Positions 53,789-62,727 of a stretch of DNA of 64,000 nucleotides are shown one piece after another. The notes beneath the pieces were generated by a model. That model saw only the letters and a list, made by a program, of their open reading frames with translations. It did not search any database and was not told the origin of the DNA. Source of the stretch: CAIKBL01 sp964555355 (GTDB lineage Bacteria > Pseudomonadota > Gammaproteobacteria > Ga0077536). The first letter of the stretch is position 1, and every line of letters begins with the position of its first letter. The stretch covers positions 124,001 through 188,000 of the forward strand of contig CAZKRY010000012.1 of the NCBI GenBank assembly GCA_964555355.1, read 5' to 3'. The translations under genes and the position numbers were made by a program.

Positions 53789-54871
53789 TTATTGCTCAAC
53801 CAAAAACTTAAGGCCCGCCACGCCCTCTCCGTTCACCAAAATCTCCAGCTTGTGCTCTCCAGCAAAATGTTGACGTGTGGTGAAGTTTTGAAAGCTTTGT
53901 TTTTTTGAAATGCTGATGGCGGTGTTTGGTTTTAGATCAAGTTCTTTCAGTTTAAAAACTTTAGGGGAGAGTACTCCGGTTTTTTTCACATAATAAATGC
54001 GGTAATCCACCATTAGCTTCTGTGTGATGTTTTTGGTCGAAGCTAGATCGAACGAAAAATTTAGTGCGTCTCCAATCTTCACCGTGCCTGGAAAGAGCAT
54101 CAGGTTTTTGATGGCGATTTTCGCGTCTTTTGTGAAACTGAATAAAGCTAAAGAATTTTGATCGCCTTGCTTAAAAAGCGACCGACAACCGCGTTTTATG
54201 ATCCAAGCCGTGTGCGGGTGCGATTGATCCCAGCCTTGCACCAGTTTCAACACATAATCGGGTGAGTCTTTGGACAAATCGTTGACGTGATTCGCCGCCG
54301 ATTTTCGCACATAGAGCGATTCGTCCTTCTTCACGTTTTCAAGAATAGGTTTTGTGCATTCCGGGTTTTGGATCACCATATCCAATTTGAACGACCACGG
54401 CAGGCGAGGTCGGCTACCTTCCGACGATAATCTGCGTACGTGCTCATTCTCATCTTCGCTCCAACGGTAAAGATGTTGAATGGTTTGATCAAAATCCAAC
54501 TTTAAAAAAGTGCGGATCGCAAACTCGGAGGAACCGAAACGCGTGAAATAATGCAGCGCCGGGAGGCTGGTTGCGAAATCATGCGTGCCGAATTGACTGA
54601 CGTAGTCCGGAAAAACCAAAGTGGTATAGCCGGTGGGTAATAACGGAACCACCTCACGCATGATGGCGATTGCTTTAGGGTAAATGCGTGGCAAATGCTG
54701 GTGCAGCACAACACTGGTGTGCCGCATGCGTTCATTAAGTGACAGTGAAGTTAACGGAGCTAAAACATCCTGCAAAAATTTCTCAGCCGCGAAGGGCTTG
54801 TACACTTGTTTGAATAATCCCGATAGTTTTCCGTAAAACGCCGGGCCGAACATTTCTTTAAGTGGTTCCAT
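53789..54871 (-). CDS. alkC: DNA alkylation repair glycosylase, AlkC type
   Basis: This 360-residue protein begins MEPLKEMFGPAFYGKLS and has the HEAT-like helical repeats of the AlkC/AlkD superfamily (VRRLSSEGSRPRLPW; VRKSAANHVNDLSKDSPDYVL). The last 100 or so residues look like an immunoglobulin-like domain, as in AlkC of Pseudomonas. AlkC removes 3-methyladenine and similar alkylated bases without flipping them out. Its base composition is clearly more AT-rich, and its Lys/Phe use higher, than the neighbours, suggesting horizontal acquisition. No ribosome site is evident. Confidence 0.8.
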   Translation of the reverse strand: MEPLKEMFGPAFYGKLSGLFKQVYKPFAAEKFLQDVLAPLTSLSLNERMRHTSVVLHQHLPRIYPKAIAIMREVVPLLPTGYTTLVFPDYVSQFGTHDFATSLPALHYFTRFGSSEFAIRTFLKLDFDQTIQHLYRWSEDENEHVRRLSSEGSRPRLPWSFKLDMVIQNPECTKPILENVKKDESLYVRKSAANHVNDLSKDSPDYVLKLVQGWDQSHPHTAWIIKRGCRSLFKQGDQNSLALFSFTKDAKIAIKNLMLFPGTVKIGDALNFSFDLASTKNITQKLMVDYRIYYVKKTGVLSPKVFKLKELDLKPNTAISISKKQSFQNFTTRQHFAGEHKLEILVNGEGVAGLKFLVEQ

Positions 54872-55233
54872 CAGTTTAGGGATGTTAAATTTCTCTCACA
54901 CAAAATTGAATTACTAAACTAAGCTCACGCTTAAGTCTTACGCTTCATCAGACTTTACCGCCTTCAATGTTTCTTCAATTGCGTAGGTCTCCCATGAAGC
55001 GCCTCCCCCGGGGGGGGGTGAGCAGATCGTGAGAACCTACAATGCCCAGAAGTTGGTGCAATAGTGCGCTATTGCGAAAGTAGATTTTTGGCGCTTTAAC
55101 TAGGCGAGCGCTTTCAATCACCAAGGGGTATCTAATTCCCGGTATGTTCAACGCAGTTATCGACGCGACCGTCACCGGAACGCGCGGCATCCGCCGCTTC
55201 ATCAGTCAAAATAGAACATAAGGAACGACGCCA
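54872..55233. other. Intergenic region with a C5-G9 run
   Basis: About 360 bp separate alkC and the luciferase-like gene. At 55005-55018 five C are followed by nine G, a likely slippage or sequencing-error hotspot. A 75-codon reading frame here is not supported. The region is AT-rich near alkC, like that gene, and shows no promoter that I can defend. Confidence 0.5.
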
Positions 55234-56139
55234 ATGGCGACTTATACGATAGTGCAATCGACCGACGGCATGGACGCCCCGGCCCTCGAAACATTTGCGC
55301 GGCGAGTCGAAGCACTTGGCTACGATGGTCTATGGGTGCCGGAGTTGGCAGGCCGCGAGCCCATGGCACTCGCCGGCTATTTAGTGGCGCGTACGACTCG
55401 TTTGAATATCGGGATTGGGATCGCCAACGTTTATGTACGCGACTTTGTCGCCGCCGCACAGGCGCGTCACACACTCGCGGAATTGTCCGGCGGACGTTTC
55501 TGGTTGGGTTTAGGGGTTTCTCATCCAGTGTTGGTGGAGCCCCGTGGTCATACTTTTCTGCCACCAAACAAAGCGCTAGGCGATTATCTACGCGGCATTC
55601 ACGCGACCAAACCCCAGAGCCCGCCGCCGTGCCAACCTGCGCCGATCATCTGTGCCGCCCACGGTCCCAAATTGCTGGCCTTAGTGAAGCAATATGCGGA
55701 CGGTGCGATGTGCTTGAATCAACCACCCGAACATACCGCCTGGGCGCGAAAAATCATCGGACCGGATAAAAAACTCTGTGTCATCATCCGCACCTGCCTG
55801 GGATCCGATACCCAACAAATGCGTGCGCTGGCGCGTAAAGCGCTTAACTTCTACATCACGCTGCCCGCTTATCACCGTACCTGGAAACGCGGTGGATTCG
55901 GTGACGCCGATTTCGCCAACGGAGGCAGCGATCGCCTGATTGACGCCATCATTGCGTGGGGTGATATCGACGCGATTAAAGCGAGGATCAAAGCGCACGT
56001 CGATGCGGGCGCGTCTGAAATCTGTTTGTATCCGGTCAACCCGAAGGAACAACTCGCGGACGGTCAGATCGTCGGGCTCGAACCTGATTGGGATGTTTTG
56101 GAAGCGCTGGCTCCGTGGGCGTCGATGGCCACCGCGTAA
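55234..56139 (+). CDS. Luciferase-like (LLM) flavin-dependent oxidoreductase
   Basis: This 301-residue TIM-barrel protein of the bacterial luciferase/F420-type superfamily has ALGYDGLWVPEL, TRLNIGIGIANVYVRD and GGRFWLGLGVSHPV. AAGGAAC precedes the ATG. It is distinct from the 413-residue LLM enzyme at 58979. It probably oxidises a small molecule with reduced flavin or F420; it lies next to a broken LLM copy. Confidence 0.87.
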   Translation: MATYTIVQSTDGMDAPALETFARRVEALGYDGLWVPELAGREPMALAGYLVARTTRLNIGIGIANVYVRDFVAAAQARHTLAELSGGRFWLGLGVSHPVLVEPRGHTFLPPNKALGDYLRGIHATKPQSPPPCQPAPIICAAHGPKLLALVKQYADGAMCLNQPPEHTAWARKIIGPDKKLCVIIRTCLGSDTQQMRALARKALNFYITLPAYHRTWKRGGFGDADFANGGSDRLIDAIIAWGDIDAIKARIKAHVDAGASEICLYPVNPKEQLADGQIVGLEPDWDVLEALAPWASMATA

Positions 56140-56166
56140 CAACTCAAAAATCAGGGTCATCCATCC

Positions 56167-56449
56167 TTACGCGTCCCCCGCCACGCGTTTCGCGGCTTCT
56201 TTCGCCGCCATCCGTGCTTTGAGCTGCGCCGGGCTTTCGCGCACGATGTCTTCGTTTTGATGCCTGTAAAGATCGTACGGCGTGGCATTCAACTCTTCCA
56301 ATTCGATCTCGCGATTCAACACAGCTTGCTCCCACCGCAAGTGCACAGGCTCTTCGTCATAAAACTCCGACATGACGAGGCCATTACGTAACGCCGCTTT
56401 CGCTTTATCCGTTCCGCGCCATGCTTGAAAGTCGCGCCATAAATCCCCG
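56167..56449 (-). pseudogene. Fragment of a duplicated LLM oxidoreductase with internal deletion
   Basis: The reading frame on the minus strand matches the C-terminal end of the LLM gene at 58979-60220 (EEPVHLRWEQAVLNREIELE, HQNEDIVRESPAQLKARMAA). Upstream it continues to match the gene's GDLWRDFQAW...KAALRNGL segment. Between these parts 138 bp (59190-59327 of the intact copy) are missing, an in-frame loss with a one-base homology at the joint. Homology stops at about 56449, so most of the enzyme is gone. Confidence 0.85.
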
Positions 56450-56707
56450 GGAGCGCTCAGAGTGCGTCCGTCTATTTTCTACTTTTCACCACCGCCATAG
56501 GACGATCACCGTATGCGCCCATTTTGGGCAATCGCATTCAATCGTCGAGAGGTCTGCCAATTTGAGAGCATGTGAAAAAGTTCGCAATCTATTACTTTTA
56601 GCGAAACGGTCGTTCTGCTAGCTTGAGCCAGTTAGAACTCGGATGATCTAATGTCTGCGTTCGTGTGAGTTCAGTTTTCCCGCGCATGGATTTGGAACAG
56701 GATACGG

Positions 56708-57796
56708 ATGCGAAATAACTCCGGCAGTGCGGTACTAAGCCTCGTTGATTGCATTTACGACGCAGGTATGGCGTTCGAGTGTTGGCCAACTACGCTGGAA
56801 CGCATTGCTGATGCGTTTGGGGCGAGCGACGCCGCCTTAGGAACAATTGGCCCGCCAGGCCTATCGTGGATGTGCGCGCCGCGGACCGACCCATATTACT
56901 TACGCGCATACCCCGAAAATTTCCATGCCATCAACGATGTGTGGCACCGTATGGTGAAAAAGGGTGTCGGCGCGGCAATTACCGATGAGATAGTGATGCC
57001 GCGGCGTGAGTTTCTGAAGAGTACTTACTATAACGAATGGGCCAAGCCTCAGGGGTACCACTACGTTATGGGCGGCATGATCGACGCCGCGATCGGATGG
57101 CGCACCGTGTTGACGCTTCCAGGACGCAGCGCTTACGGTTCTGGCGCGGCCAAACTATTCCGCATCGTGTCGTCACACGTTCGCCGCGCAGTCCTGCTCA
57201 ACCGGCGCCTCGAACGCTCCGCGATCAACGATGAAGCGATTAACGAACTCATCCAACGCTCGACATGCGCCGCACTATTGGTGGATGCAGAGGCCCGCGT
57301 TCTGCTGATGAACCAAGCGGCCGAAGTACTGGTTGCGTCAAATTGCGGATTGCGAATCACTAAACGCAAACTATGTTATGCGTTGGGCGATGCTAGCGTT
57401 GCGTTGCATCGTTTGATCGGATGCTGTGCGACTGGTGATTTAGAGAGCTGCGCCGATAACGTTACAGTGCCAACGCCCACTGGCGTGCCGTTAAAACTAT
57501 CGGTCATACCACTACGACGACACTTCCCGATAACCAGGGCTTATACACCCGCAGCATTGATATTCGACGCGAGCCGCGACGTGCTAATCGATTTTGCGGC
57601 AGAACTCCGTCGAAAATATGGACTGACCGACGCGGAGATTCGGTTCGCAGAGGAAATCGTGAAAGGTGACGGCAAACGTGCCGCTGCCGAACGTTGCGGT
57701 ATTTCGTACTCCACTGCTCGCACGCACTTATCTCGTATTTTTGAAAAAACGGGCGTGCACAGCCAGGCGGCATTGGTGGGAATAATCAAGAGTTAG
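56708..57796 (+). CDS. LuxR-family transcriptional regulator
   Basis: This 362-residue protein has a C-terminal LuxR-type helix-turn-helix (GLTDAEIRFAEEIVKGD; GISYSTARTHLSRIFEKTG) and a long N-terminal sensory part without a recognisable receiver or autoinducer domain. It may read a small molecule through a PAS/GAF-like fold. It lies between two LLM sequences and could control the intact one (inference). The 258 bp before it show no clear promoter. Confidence 0.85.
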   Translation: MRNNSGSAVLSLVDCIYDAGMAFECWPTTLERIADAFGASDAALGTIGPPGLSWMCAPRTDPYYLRAYPENFHAINDVWHRMVKKGVGAAITDEIVMPRREFLKSTYYNEWAKPQGYHYVMGGMIDAAIGWRTVLTLPGRSAYGSGAAKLFRIVSSHVRRAVLLNRRLERSAINDEAINELIQRSTCAALLVDAEARVLLMNQAAEVLVASNCGLRITKRKLCYALGDASVALHRLIGCCATGDLESCADNVTVPTPTGVPLKLSVIPLRRHFPITRAYTPAALIFDASRDVLIDFAAELRRKYGLTDAEIRFAEEIVKGDGKRAAAERCGISYSTARTHLSRIFEKTGVHSQAALVGIIKS

Positions 57797-57851
57797 CGGA
57801 TCTTGCGGCGTAAAAATCGAGGCTGTACCCGTTTTTGGCGTCACTGTGAAA

Positions 57852-58799
57852 TTAATTTTTGGAGCGGTAGATATTCTGGTCTGCCCCTTTATTCTCCGCG
57901 ACCCGTCGGCGTGCGAGAAGCAGCAGCGAAGGTGCTAATAAAAGCGCGCTCATCGGCAACGGCACTGCCGCTGGCAGGCTATTGTCAAAACCAGAATCGG
58001 ATTGCAGAAATGTCGCGGGGTTATCCGGTTGCGCGAAATAATGCGCGGTATGCGAGTAGTCAGATACTCCAAAGCGCGTTCCGCCGTTCAATTGGAAAGT
58101 ACTGACACCCATACCGACCTTCAAGCTTTAAAAAAGCGTGTACTGATCGCCTACCCGGGCGCTGATGGTTTTGCTGTCCGAACCACCGATGCCGTTGAAA
58201 TCTGAACCAGACAAACTCAACTCAAATTCTTCCAATCGATCATTGGACGGCAAACCACTCCCTAGCTGTTTGACGTGGTAGTTAGCAAAGAAAATACCAC
58301 TGCCTTCAACGCTTAAATCAAACCTTAGGCTGATCGGCGTACCGCGTGGGAGGGAACCCGATTTAACCACGAAACCGTCAAACGCTGAGACCTGCCCATA
58401 TGCACTGATGCCGGTGGGTGATACCACCGGGAAACCCTTGGCCTCGGCGCTCGCGTATCCCGACATCTAACCCATGCGACCTGACACAATCGCTTGGGAC
58501 AGCAAGCCCAGCTTCGGATTTGGATCACTGTCGCTGATCGGAATTATTAGTTGGAGATCAGAACGCACTGTGTGAAGCGCCAAAGCATCGTTATCTTTTG
58601 CTATGAAGCGTTGGTCACGGTTGGGATTAAAAGTAGGAAAGTTAACTAAACCTTTAAACGTACCTAAGCTAGTGACTGCCTCACCGCTCACACTTGCGGC
58701 AGTGGCGCTGCCAACGACGGCGCTAAGTAGACACCACGCAATCAGCCACTTCCCGCGTTTCGGGCAGTCGAAGATACTTGTCACTAGACTCCTTGTCAT
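57852..58799 (-). pseudogene. PEP-CTERM-like protein gene with two in-frame stop codons
   Basis: Three consecutive open stretches lie in one frame: 58799-58467 (signal peptide LIAWCLLSAVVGSATAA), 58466-58128, and 58127-57852, which ends in the VPLPMSALLLAPSLLLLARRR sorting signal (VPLP variant of PEP-CTERM). They are separated only by TAG at 58467-58469 and TAA at 58128-58130. The whole would be about 315 residues. Neither stop is TGA, so selenocysteine does not explain them. The simplest reading is a surface-protein gene inactivated by nonsense mutations. Confidence 0.8.
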
Positions 58800-58978
58800 A
58801 TTGGCCTCACGTAGGAAACTGCCACCAGTGTTTGAACATAAATCGCGCGCTGAGGCGCATGCAAAGTGTGCTTAGGGGGTACTGTAGCGTTGCCGCTGGA
58901 TTGGCATCGGACGCTCGTCCGATGCCATATTGAGGAAATCGGGGGCAGACCCTCATTACGCAGCTTTAGCCGTGATCG

Positions 58979-60220
58979 TTATACTTCCCCCGCCGCCTGT
59001 TTCGCCGCATCCTTCGCTGCCATTCGCGCTTTTAGCTGCGCGGGACTTTCGCGCACGATGTCTTCGTTTTGATGGCTGTAAAGATCGTACGGCGTGGTAT
59101 CCAACTCTTCCAAGTCGATCTCGCGACTCAACACAGCTTGCTTCCACCGCAAGTGCACCGGCTCGTCGTCATGAAATTCCGGCATGACGTGTTCCGCAAA
59201 GAGTTTCAAGCTATCGCAGATATCCTGGTGAGTGGTTTTGCCCGCTTGGTTAAGCAGAATGACTTGATCGACATGCGCCGCTTGGAATTGCCGTAGGCGT
59301 TTACGGATCGTTTCTGGTGATCCAATGAGGCCATTACGTAACGCCGCTTTCGCTTTATCCGTTTCGCGCCACGCTTGAAAATCGCGCCAGAGATCGCCCG
59401 TGCCCGGCGCGGCAATGCCGTTCCGCCCGTAATGCGAGAGCGCGAAAATAAAAAACGTCCAACCGGAGGCGCGTTCGAGCGCTTCTTCGTCCGTCGGCGC
59501 ACACATAAAGCCGTTGACGATCGCGATGTTGGCATTGACTGGGTAATCAGCCAGGCGGTTCGGGCGCTGCAACAGCATGTTGTAGTAACGATGCACCCAG
59601 GCTTTGGCGGCATCCGGCGAGACGAATGAAAAACCCAGCGCCCCCATGCCCCAGGCTCCGGCTTCCGCGATCGTCTGAATATTGGAGCACGCTACCCACA
59701 ATGGCGGATGTGGTTTTTGAAAAGGTTTAGGTAGAACATTCCGCGCGGGGAAGTCGTAATACTGACCGTGGTACTCCCAATCCGTACGCGTGAACATCGG
59801 GATGATCGCGCGCACCGCATCTTCCCACCGCTCGCGCTTATCGCGCACGCGGATGTTAAAGGGATGTAGCTCTGCCGGCCCGGCGCCCTCGCCCATCCCA
59901 AACTCAACGCGTCCGCCTGAGATGAGATCGAGCGTCGAAACACGCTCCGCCACGCGATGCGGTTGATTGGTCGTTAGTTGAATGATCCCGTGACCGAGGC
60001 GAATATGTTTGGTGCGTTGACTGGCCGCCGCTAAAAATACTTCGGGTGCGGAGGCGTGGGAGTACTCTTCCAAAAAATGATGTTCAACCTGCCACGCGTA
60101 GTCGTAACCCAGTTGGTCGGCGAGTTCGACTTGCGCCAGAGAATTTTGAAATAGTTCGTATTCGGATTGCGGGAGCCAAGGACGCGGCAACTGATGTTCG
60201 TAGAACACACCAAACTTCAT
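58979..60220 (-). CDS. Luciferase-like (LLM) flavin-dependent oxidoreductase
   Basis: This 413-residue protein has the LLM core (MKFGVFYEHQLPRPWL; YDYAWQVEHHFLEEYSH; RLGHGIIQL; GGRVEFGMGEGAG) and a long C-terminal extension ending in an Ala/Lys-rich helix. AGGAGAGAGG precedes the ATG. It probably is an FMN/F420-type monooxygenase acting on a catabolic intermediate. A broken duplicate of its 3' end lies at 56167. Confidence 0.9.
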   Translation of the reverse strand: MKFGVFYEHQLPRPWLPQSEYELFQNSLAQVELADQLGYDYAWQVEHHFLEEYSHASAPEVFLAAASQRTKHIRLGHGIIQLTTNQPHRVAERVSTLDLISGGRVEFGMGEGAGPAELHPFNIRVRDKRERWEDAVRAIIPMFTRTDWEYHGQYYDFPARNVLPKPFQKPHPPLWVACSNIQTIAEAGAWGMGALGFSFVSPDAAKAWVHRYYNMLLQRPNRLADYPVNANIAIVNGFMCAPTDEEALERASGWTFFIFALSHYGRNGIAAPGTGDLWRDFQAWRETDKAKAALRNGLIGSPETIRKRLRQFQAAHVDQVILLNQAGKTTHQDICDSLKLFAEHVMPEFHDDEPVHLRWKQAVLSREIDLEELDTTPYDLYSHQNEDIVRESPAQLKARMAAKDAAKQAAGEV

Positions 60221-60364
60221 GACAGCCTCTCTCCTGGCAAATGTAGTAAGGCCATCTCAGCATGGGAGCGCGTCGTTCGCAATCGATTGGGCGATGAAAT
60301 CCACCGGGATTTCGCCGTGATAACTGAGTTGCCGTGGATCGCATAAGGCGAGAGCGTGCCCGGT

Positions 60365-60399
60365 TCGGCCGTCCCGCGCGGAACACGTGGGACGGCCGA
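60365..60399 (-). terminator. Hairpin after katG
   Basis: TCGGCCGTCCC and GGGACGGCCGA are exact 11-bp reverse complements around a 13-base loop, 35 bases beyond the katG stop. No T-run follows, so termination would be Rho-dependent or weak. The rest of the 213-bp gap upstream of the LLM gene shows nothing else. Confidence 0.6.
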
Positions 60400-60433
60400 C
60401 ACAGAGGGCATCGCGCTGTCGTCGCTCTCAAGT

Positions 60434-62605
60434 TCAGAGTAGATCGAATCGATCAAGATTCATGACCTTGACCCACGCTGCAACAAAGTCGTGAACGAAC
60501 TTCTCAGCGGCATCGTCGCTCGCATAAACCTCCGCGATTGCGCGCAGCTCAGAGTTTGATCCAAACACTAAGTCCGCGCGTGTGCCGGTCCATTTCACCT
60601 TACCTGTCGCGCGGTCGCGCGCTTCGAAAGTATCCGGAATCGCCGCGCGCGTCCATTCCACACTCATATCGAGCACGTTAACGAAAAAATCATTCGTCAG
60701 TGCACCCGGGCGATTGGTGAAAACACCGTGACTGGACTGGCCGTAATTTGCATTAAGCGCCCGCATTCCGCCGACCAACACCGTCATTTCCGGTGCGGTG
60801 AGCGTCAGCAACTGCGCGCGATCGATCAATAACTCCTCGGCGCGCACCGATACACCTTGCTTGAAATAATTGCGGAACCCATCGGCTACGGGCGCCAGCG
60901 GCGCGAAAGATTCGACATCGGTCTGCGCTTGAGAAGCATCACCACGCCCAGGCGCAAATGGCACCTGGATAGTGATACCTGCAGCCTTTGCGGCCTGCTC
61001 GATGCCGACGTTGCCGCCTAACACGATCGCGTCCGCAATGCTGATGCCAGCCTCGGCCGCGATGCGTTCGAGTGTCTGCAACACCTTGCTCAGGCGTGAC
61101 GGCTCATTGGCCTCCCAATCTTTTTGGGGTGCCAGCCTTAACCGAGCGCCGTTGGCACCGCCCCGTTTGTCCGAGCCGCGGAAGGTGCGTGCGCTATCCC
61201 ACGCCGTCGCCACCAAGTCCCGCACGCTAAGTCCACTTGTCGCGATTTTGGCTTTGACATCAGCGATGTCGTAATCACGCCGGCCAGAAGGCACTGGGTC
61301 TTGCCAGATTAAATCTTCGCTAGGCACCTCGGGGCCGAGATAACGTGCGCGCGGTCCAAGATCACGATGCGTCAACTTAAACCACGCGCGCGCAAAGGCC
61401 TCGGCAAACACCTGCGGATCCCGATGAAAACGCCGCGCGATCGGTTCGTAAATCGGATCAAAGCGCAAAGACAAATCCGCGGTCGTCATCATCGGTGCAT
61501 GTTTTTGCAAAGGATCATGTGCGTCCGGGATCATGTGTTCCGGCTTCACGTTTTTGGCCCGCCATTGATGCGCACCGGCGGGGCTTTTAACTAGCTCCCA
61601 TTCATAGCCCAACAACATCTCGAAGTAGCCGTTATCCCAACGTGTGGGATTGGGTTTCCATGCACCTTCAATGCCACTCGTTGTGGTATGCACGCCGTTG
61701 CCCGCGCCTAAACGATTGATCCAACCTAACCCCATCGCCTCAAGCGGCGCCGCCTCCGGCTCTGGCCCTACCAATGTGGGGTCGCCCGCACCGTGGGCTT
61801 TCCCGAAGGTGTGGCCGCCCGCGATGAGTGCCACCGTCTCTTCGTCATTCATCGCCATACGTGCAAAGGTTTCACGCACGTCGCGGCCGGAGGCGAGCGG
61901 ATTAGGATTGCCATCCGGTCCTTCGGGGTTGACGTAAATCAGCCCCATTTGCACCGCCGCGAGCGGGTTGTCCAATTGGCGATCGCCGGAATACCGGCTA
62001 TTCGGCTTATCGCTCGTCGCTAACCACTCGCGTTCCGCGCCCCAATAGATGTCTTCTTCGGGTTCCCAGATATCCGCACGGCCGCCGCCGAAACCGAAAG
62101 TCTTAAAACCCATGGATTCCAACGCGACATTGCCGGCGAGGATCATGAGATCCGCCCACGAGATCCGTTTGCCGTACTTCTTTTTGATCGGCCACAACAA
62201 CCGACGCGCTTTGTCCAAGTTACCGTTATCCGGCCAGCTATTGATAGGTGCAAAGCGTTGATTGCCGGTGCCGGCGCCGCCTCGTCCATCCGCGGTCCGG
62301 TAAGTGCCCGCGCTGTGCCAGGCCATGCGAATAAATAAACCGCCATAGTGACCCCAGTCCGCCGGCCACCACGCTTGCGAGTCGGTCATCAGCGCCGCGA
62401 GATCACGTTTCAGTGCGGGGTAGTCGAGTTTCTTGAATTCCTCTGCATAGTTAAAACCGGAATCCATCGGATTCGATTTTGACGACTGCTGGCTCAGGAT
62501 CCTGAGATTGAGTCGTTCTGGCCACCAGTGCTCATTTGCCTGCATAGCGGGCGTGGTACGACTACCGTGCGCACCGGCGAACGGACATTTCGTTTGTTGG
62601 GTCAT
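60434..62605 (-). CDS. katG: Catalase-peroxidase
   Basis: This 723-residue KatG has the distal site IRMAWHSAGTYRTADGRGG (Arg, Trp, His), GLIYVNPEGPDGNPNP with the tyrosine, and MLLGYEWELVKSPAGAH with the methionine of the Met-Tyr-Trp adduct; the proximal heme ligand lies in ALIAGGHTFGKAHG. The C-terminal half is the usual degenerate repeat. It removes H2O2 in the cytoplasm, useful near so many oxygenases. AGGAGC precedes the ATG. No OxyR gene lies nearby. Confidence 0.97.
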   Translation of the reverse strand: MTQQTKCPFAGAHGSRTTPAMQANEHWWPERLNLRILSQQSSKSNPMDSGFNYAEEFKKLDYPALKRDLAALMTDSQAWWPADWGHYGGLFIRMAWHSAGTYRTADGRGGAGTGNQRFAPINSWPDNGNLDKARRLLWPIKKKYGKRISWADLMILAGNVALESMGFKTFGFGGGRADIWEPEEDIYWGAEREWLATSDKPNSRYSGDRQLDNPLAAVQMGLIYVNPEGPDGNPNPLASGRDVRETFARMAMNDEETVALIAGGHTFGKAHGAGDPTLVGPEPEAAPLEAMGLGWINRLGAGNGVHTTTSGIEGAWKPNPTRWDNGYFEMLLGYEWELVKSPAGAHQWRAKNVKPEHMIPDAHDPLQKHAPMMTTADLSLRFDPIYEPIARRFHRDPQVFAEAFARAWFKLTHRDLGPRARYLGPEVPSEDLIWQDPVPSGRRDYDIADVKAKIATSGLSVRDLVATAWDSARTFRGSDKRGGANGARLRLAPQKDWEANEPSRLSKVLQTLERIAAEAGISIADAIVLGGNVGIEQAAKAAGITIQVPFAPGRGDASQAQTDVESFAPLAPVADGFRNYFKQGVSVRAEELLIDRAQLLTLTAPEMTVLVGGMRALNANYGQSSHGVFTNRPGALTNDFFVNVLDMSVEWTRAAIPDTFEARDRATGKVKWTGTRADLVFGSNSELRAIAEVYASDDAAEKFVHDFVAAWVKVMNLDRFDLL

Positions 62606-62727
62606 GGCTTGCTCCTCTCGAGATTTAATTTCGCGGTCGCCAGAAATCTAGAGTGACCCAACGCTTCGTTCCAATTCTCTTTCGCTATGTCCTCGATAGT
62701 TTTTCCCAATCAACCAAATGTCACGAG

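Noticed and set aside
54975..55202. Minus-strand 75-codon frame next to the G-run
   Set aside because: No ribosome site, no homology pattern, and it spans the C5-G9 tract.
57852..58799. Selenocysteine or pyrrolysine reading of the stops in the PEP-CTERM gene
   Set aside because: The stops are TAA and TAG, in a low-conservation body without a catalytic site; nothing suggests recoding.
58850..58880. Possible sigma-54 promoter before the PEP-CTERM pseudogene
   Set aside because: The -24 GG is missing and the spacing to TTGC is one base short.
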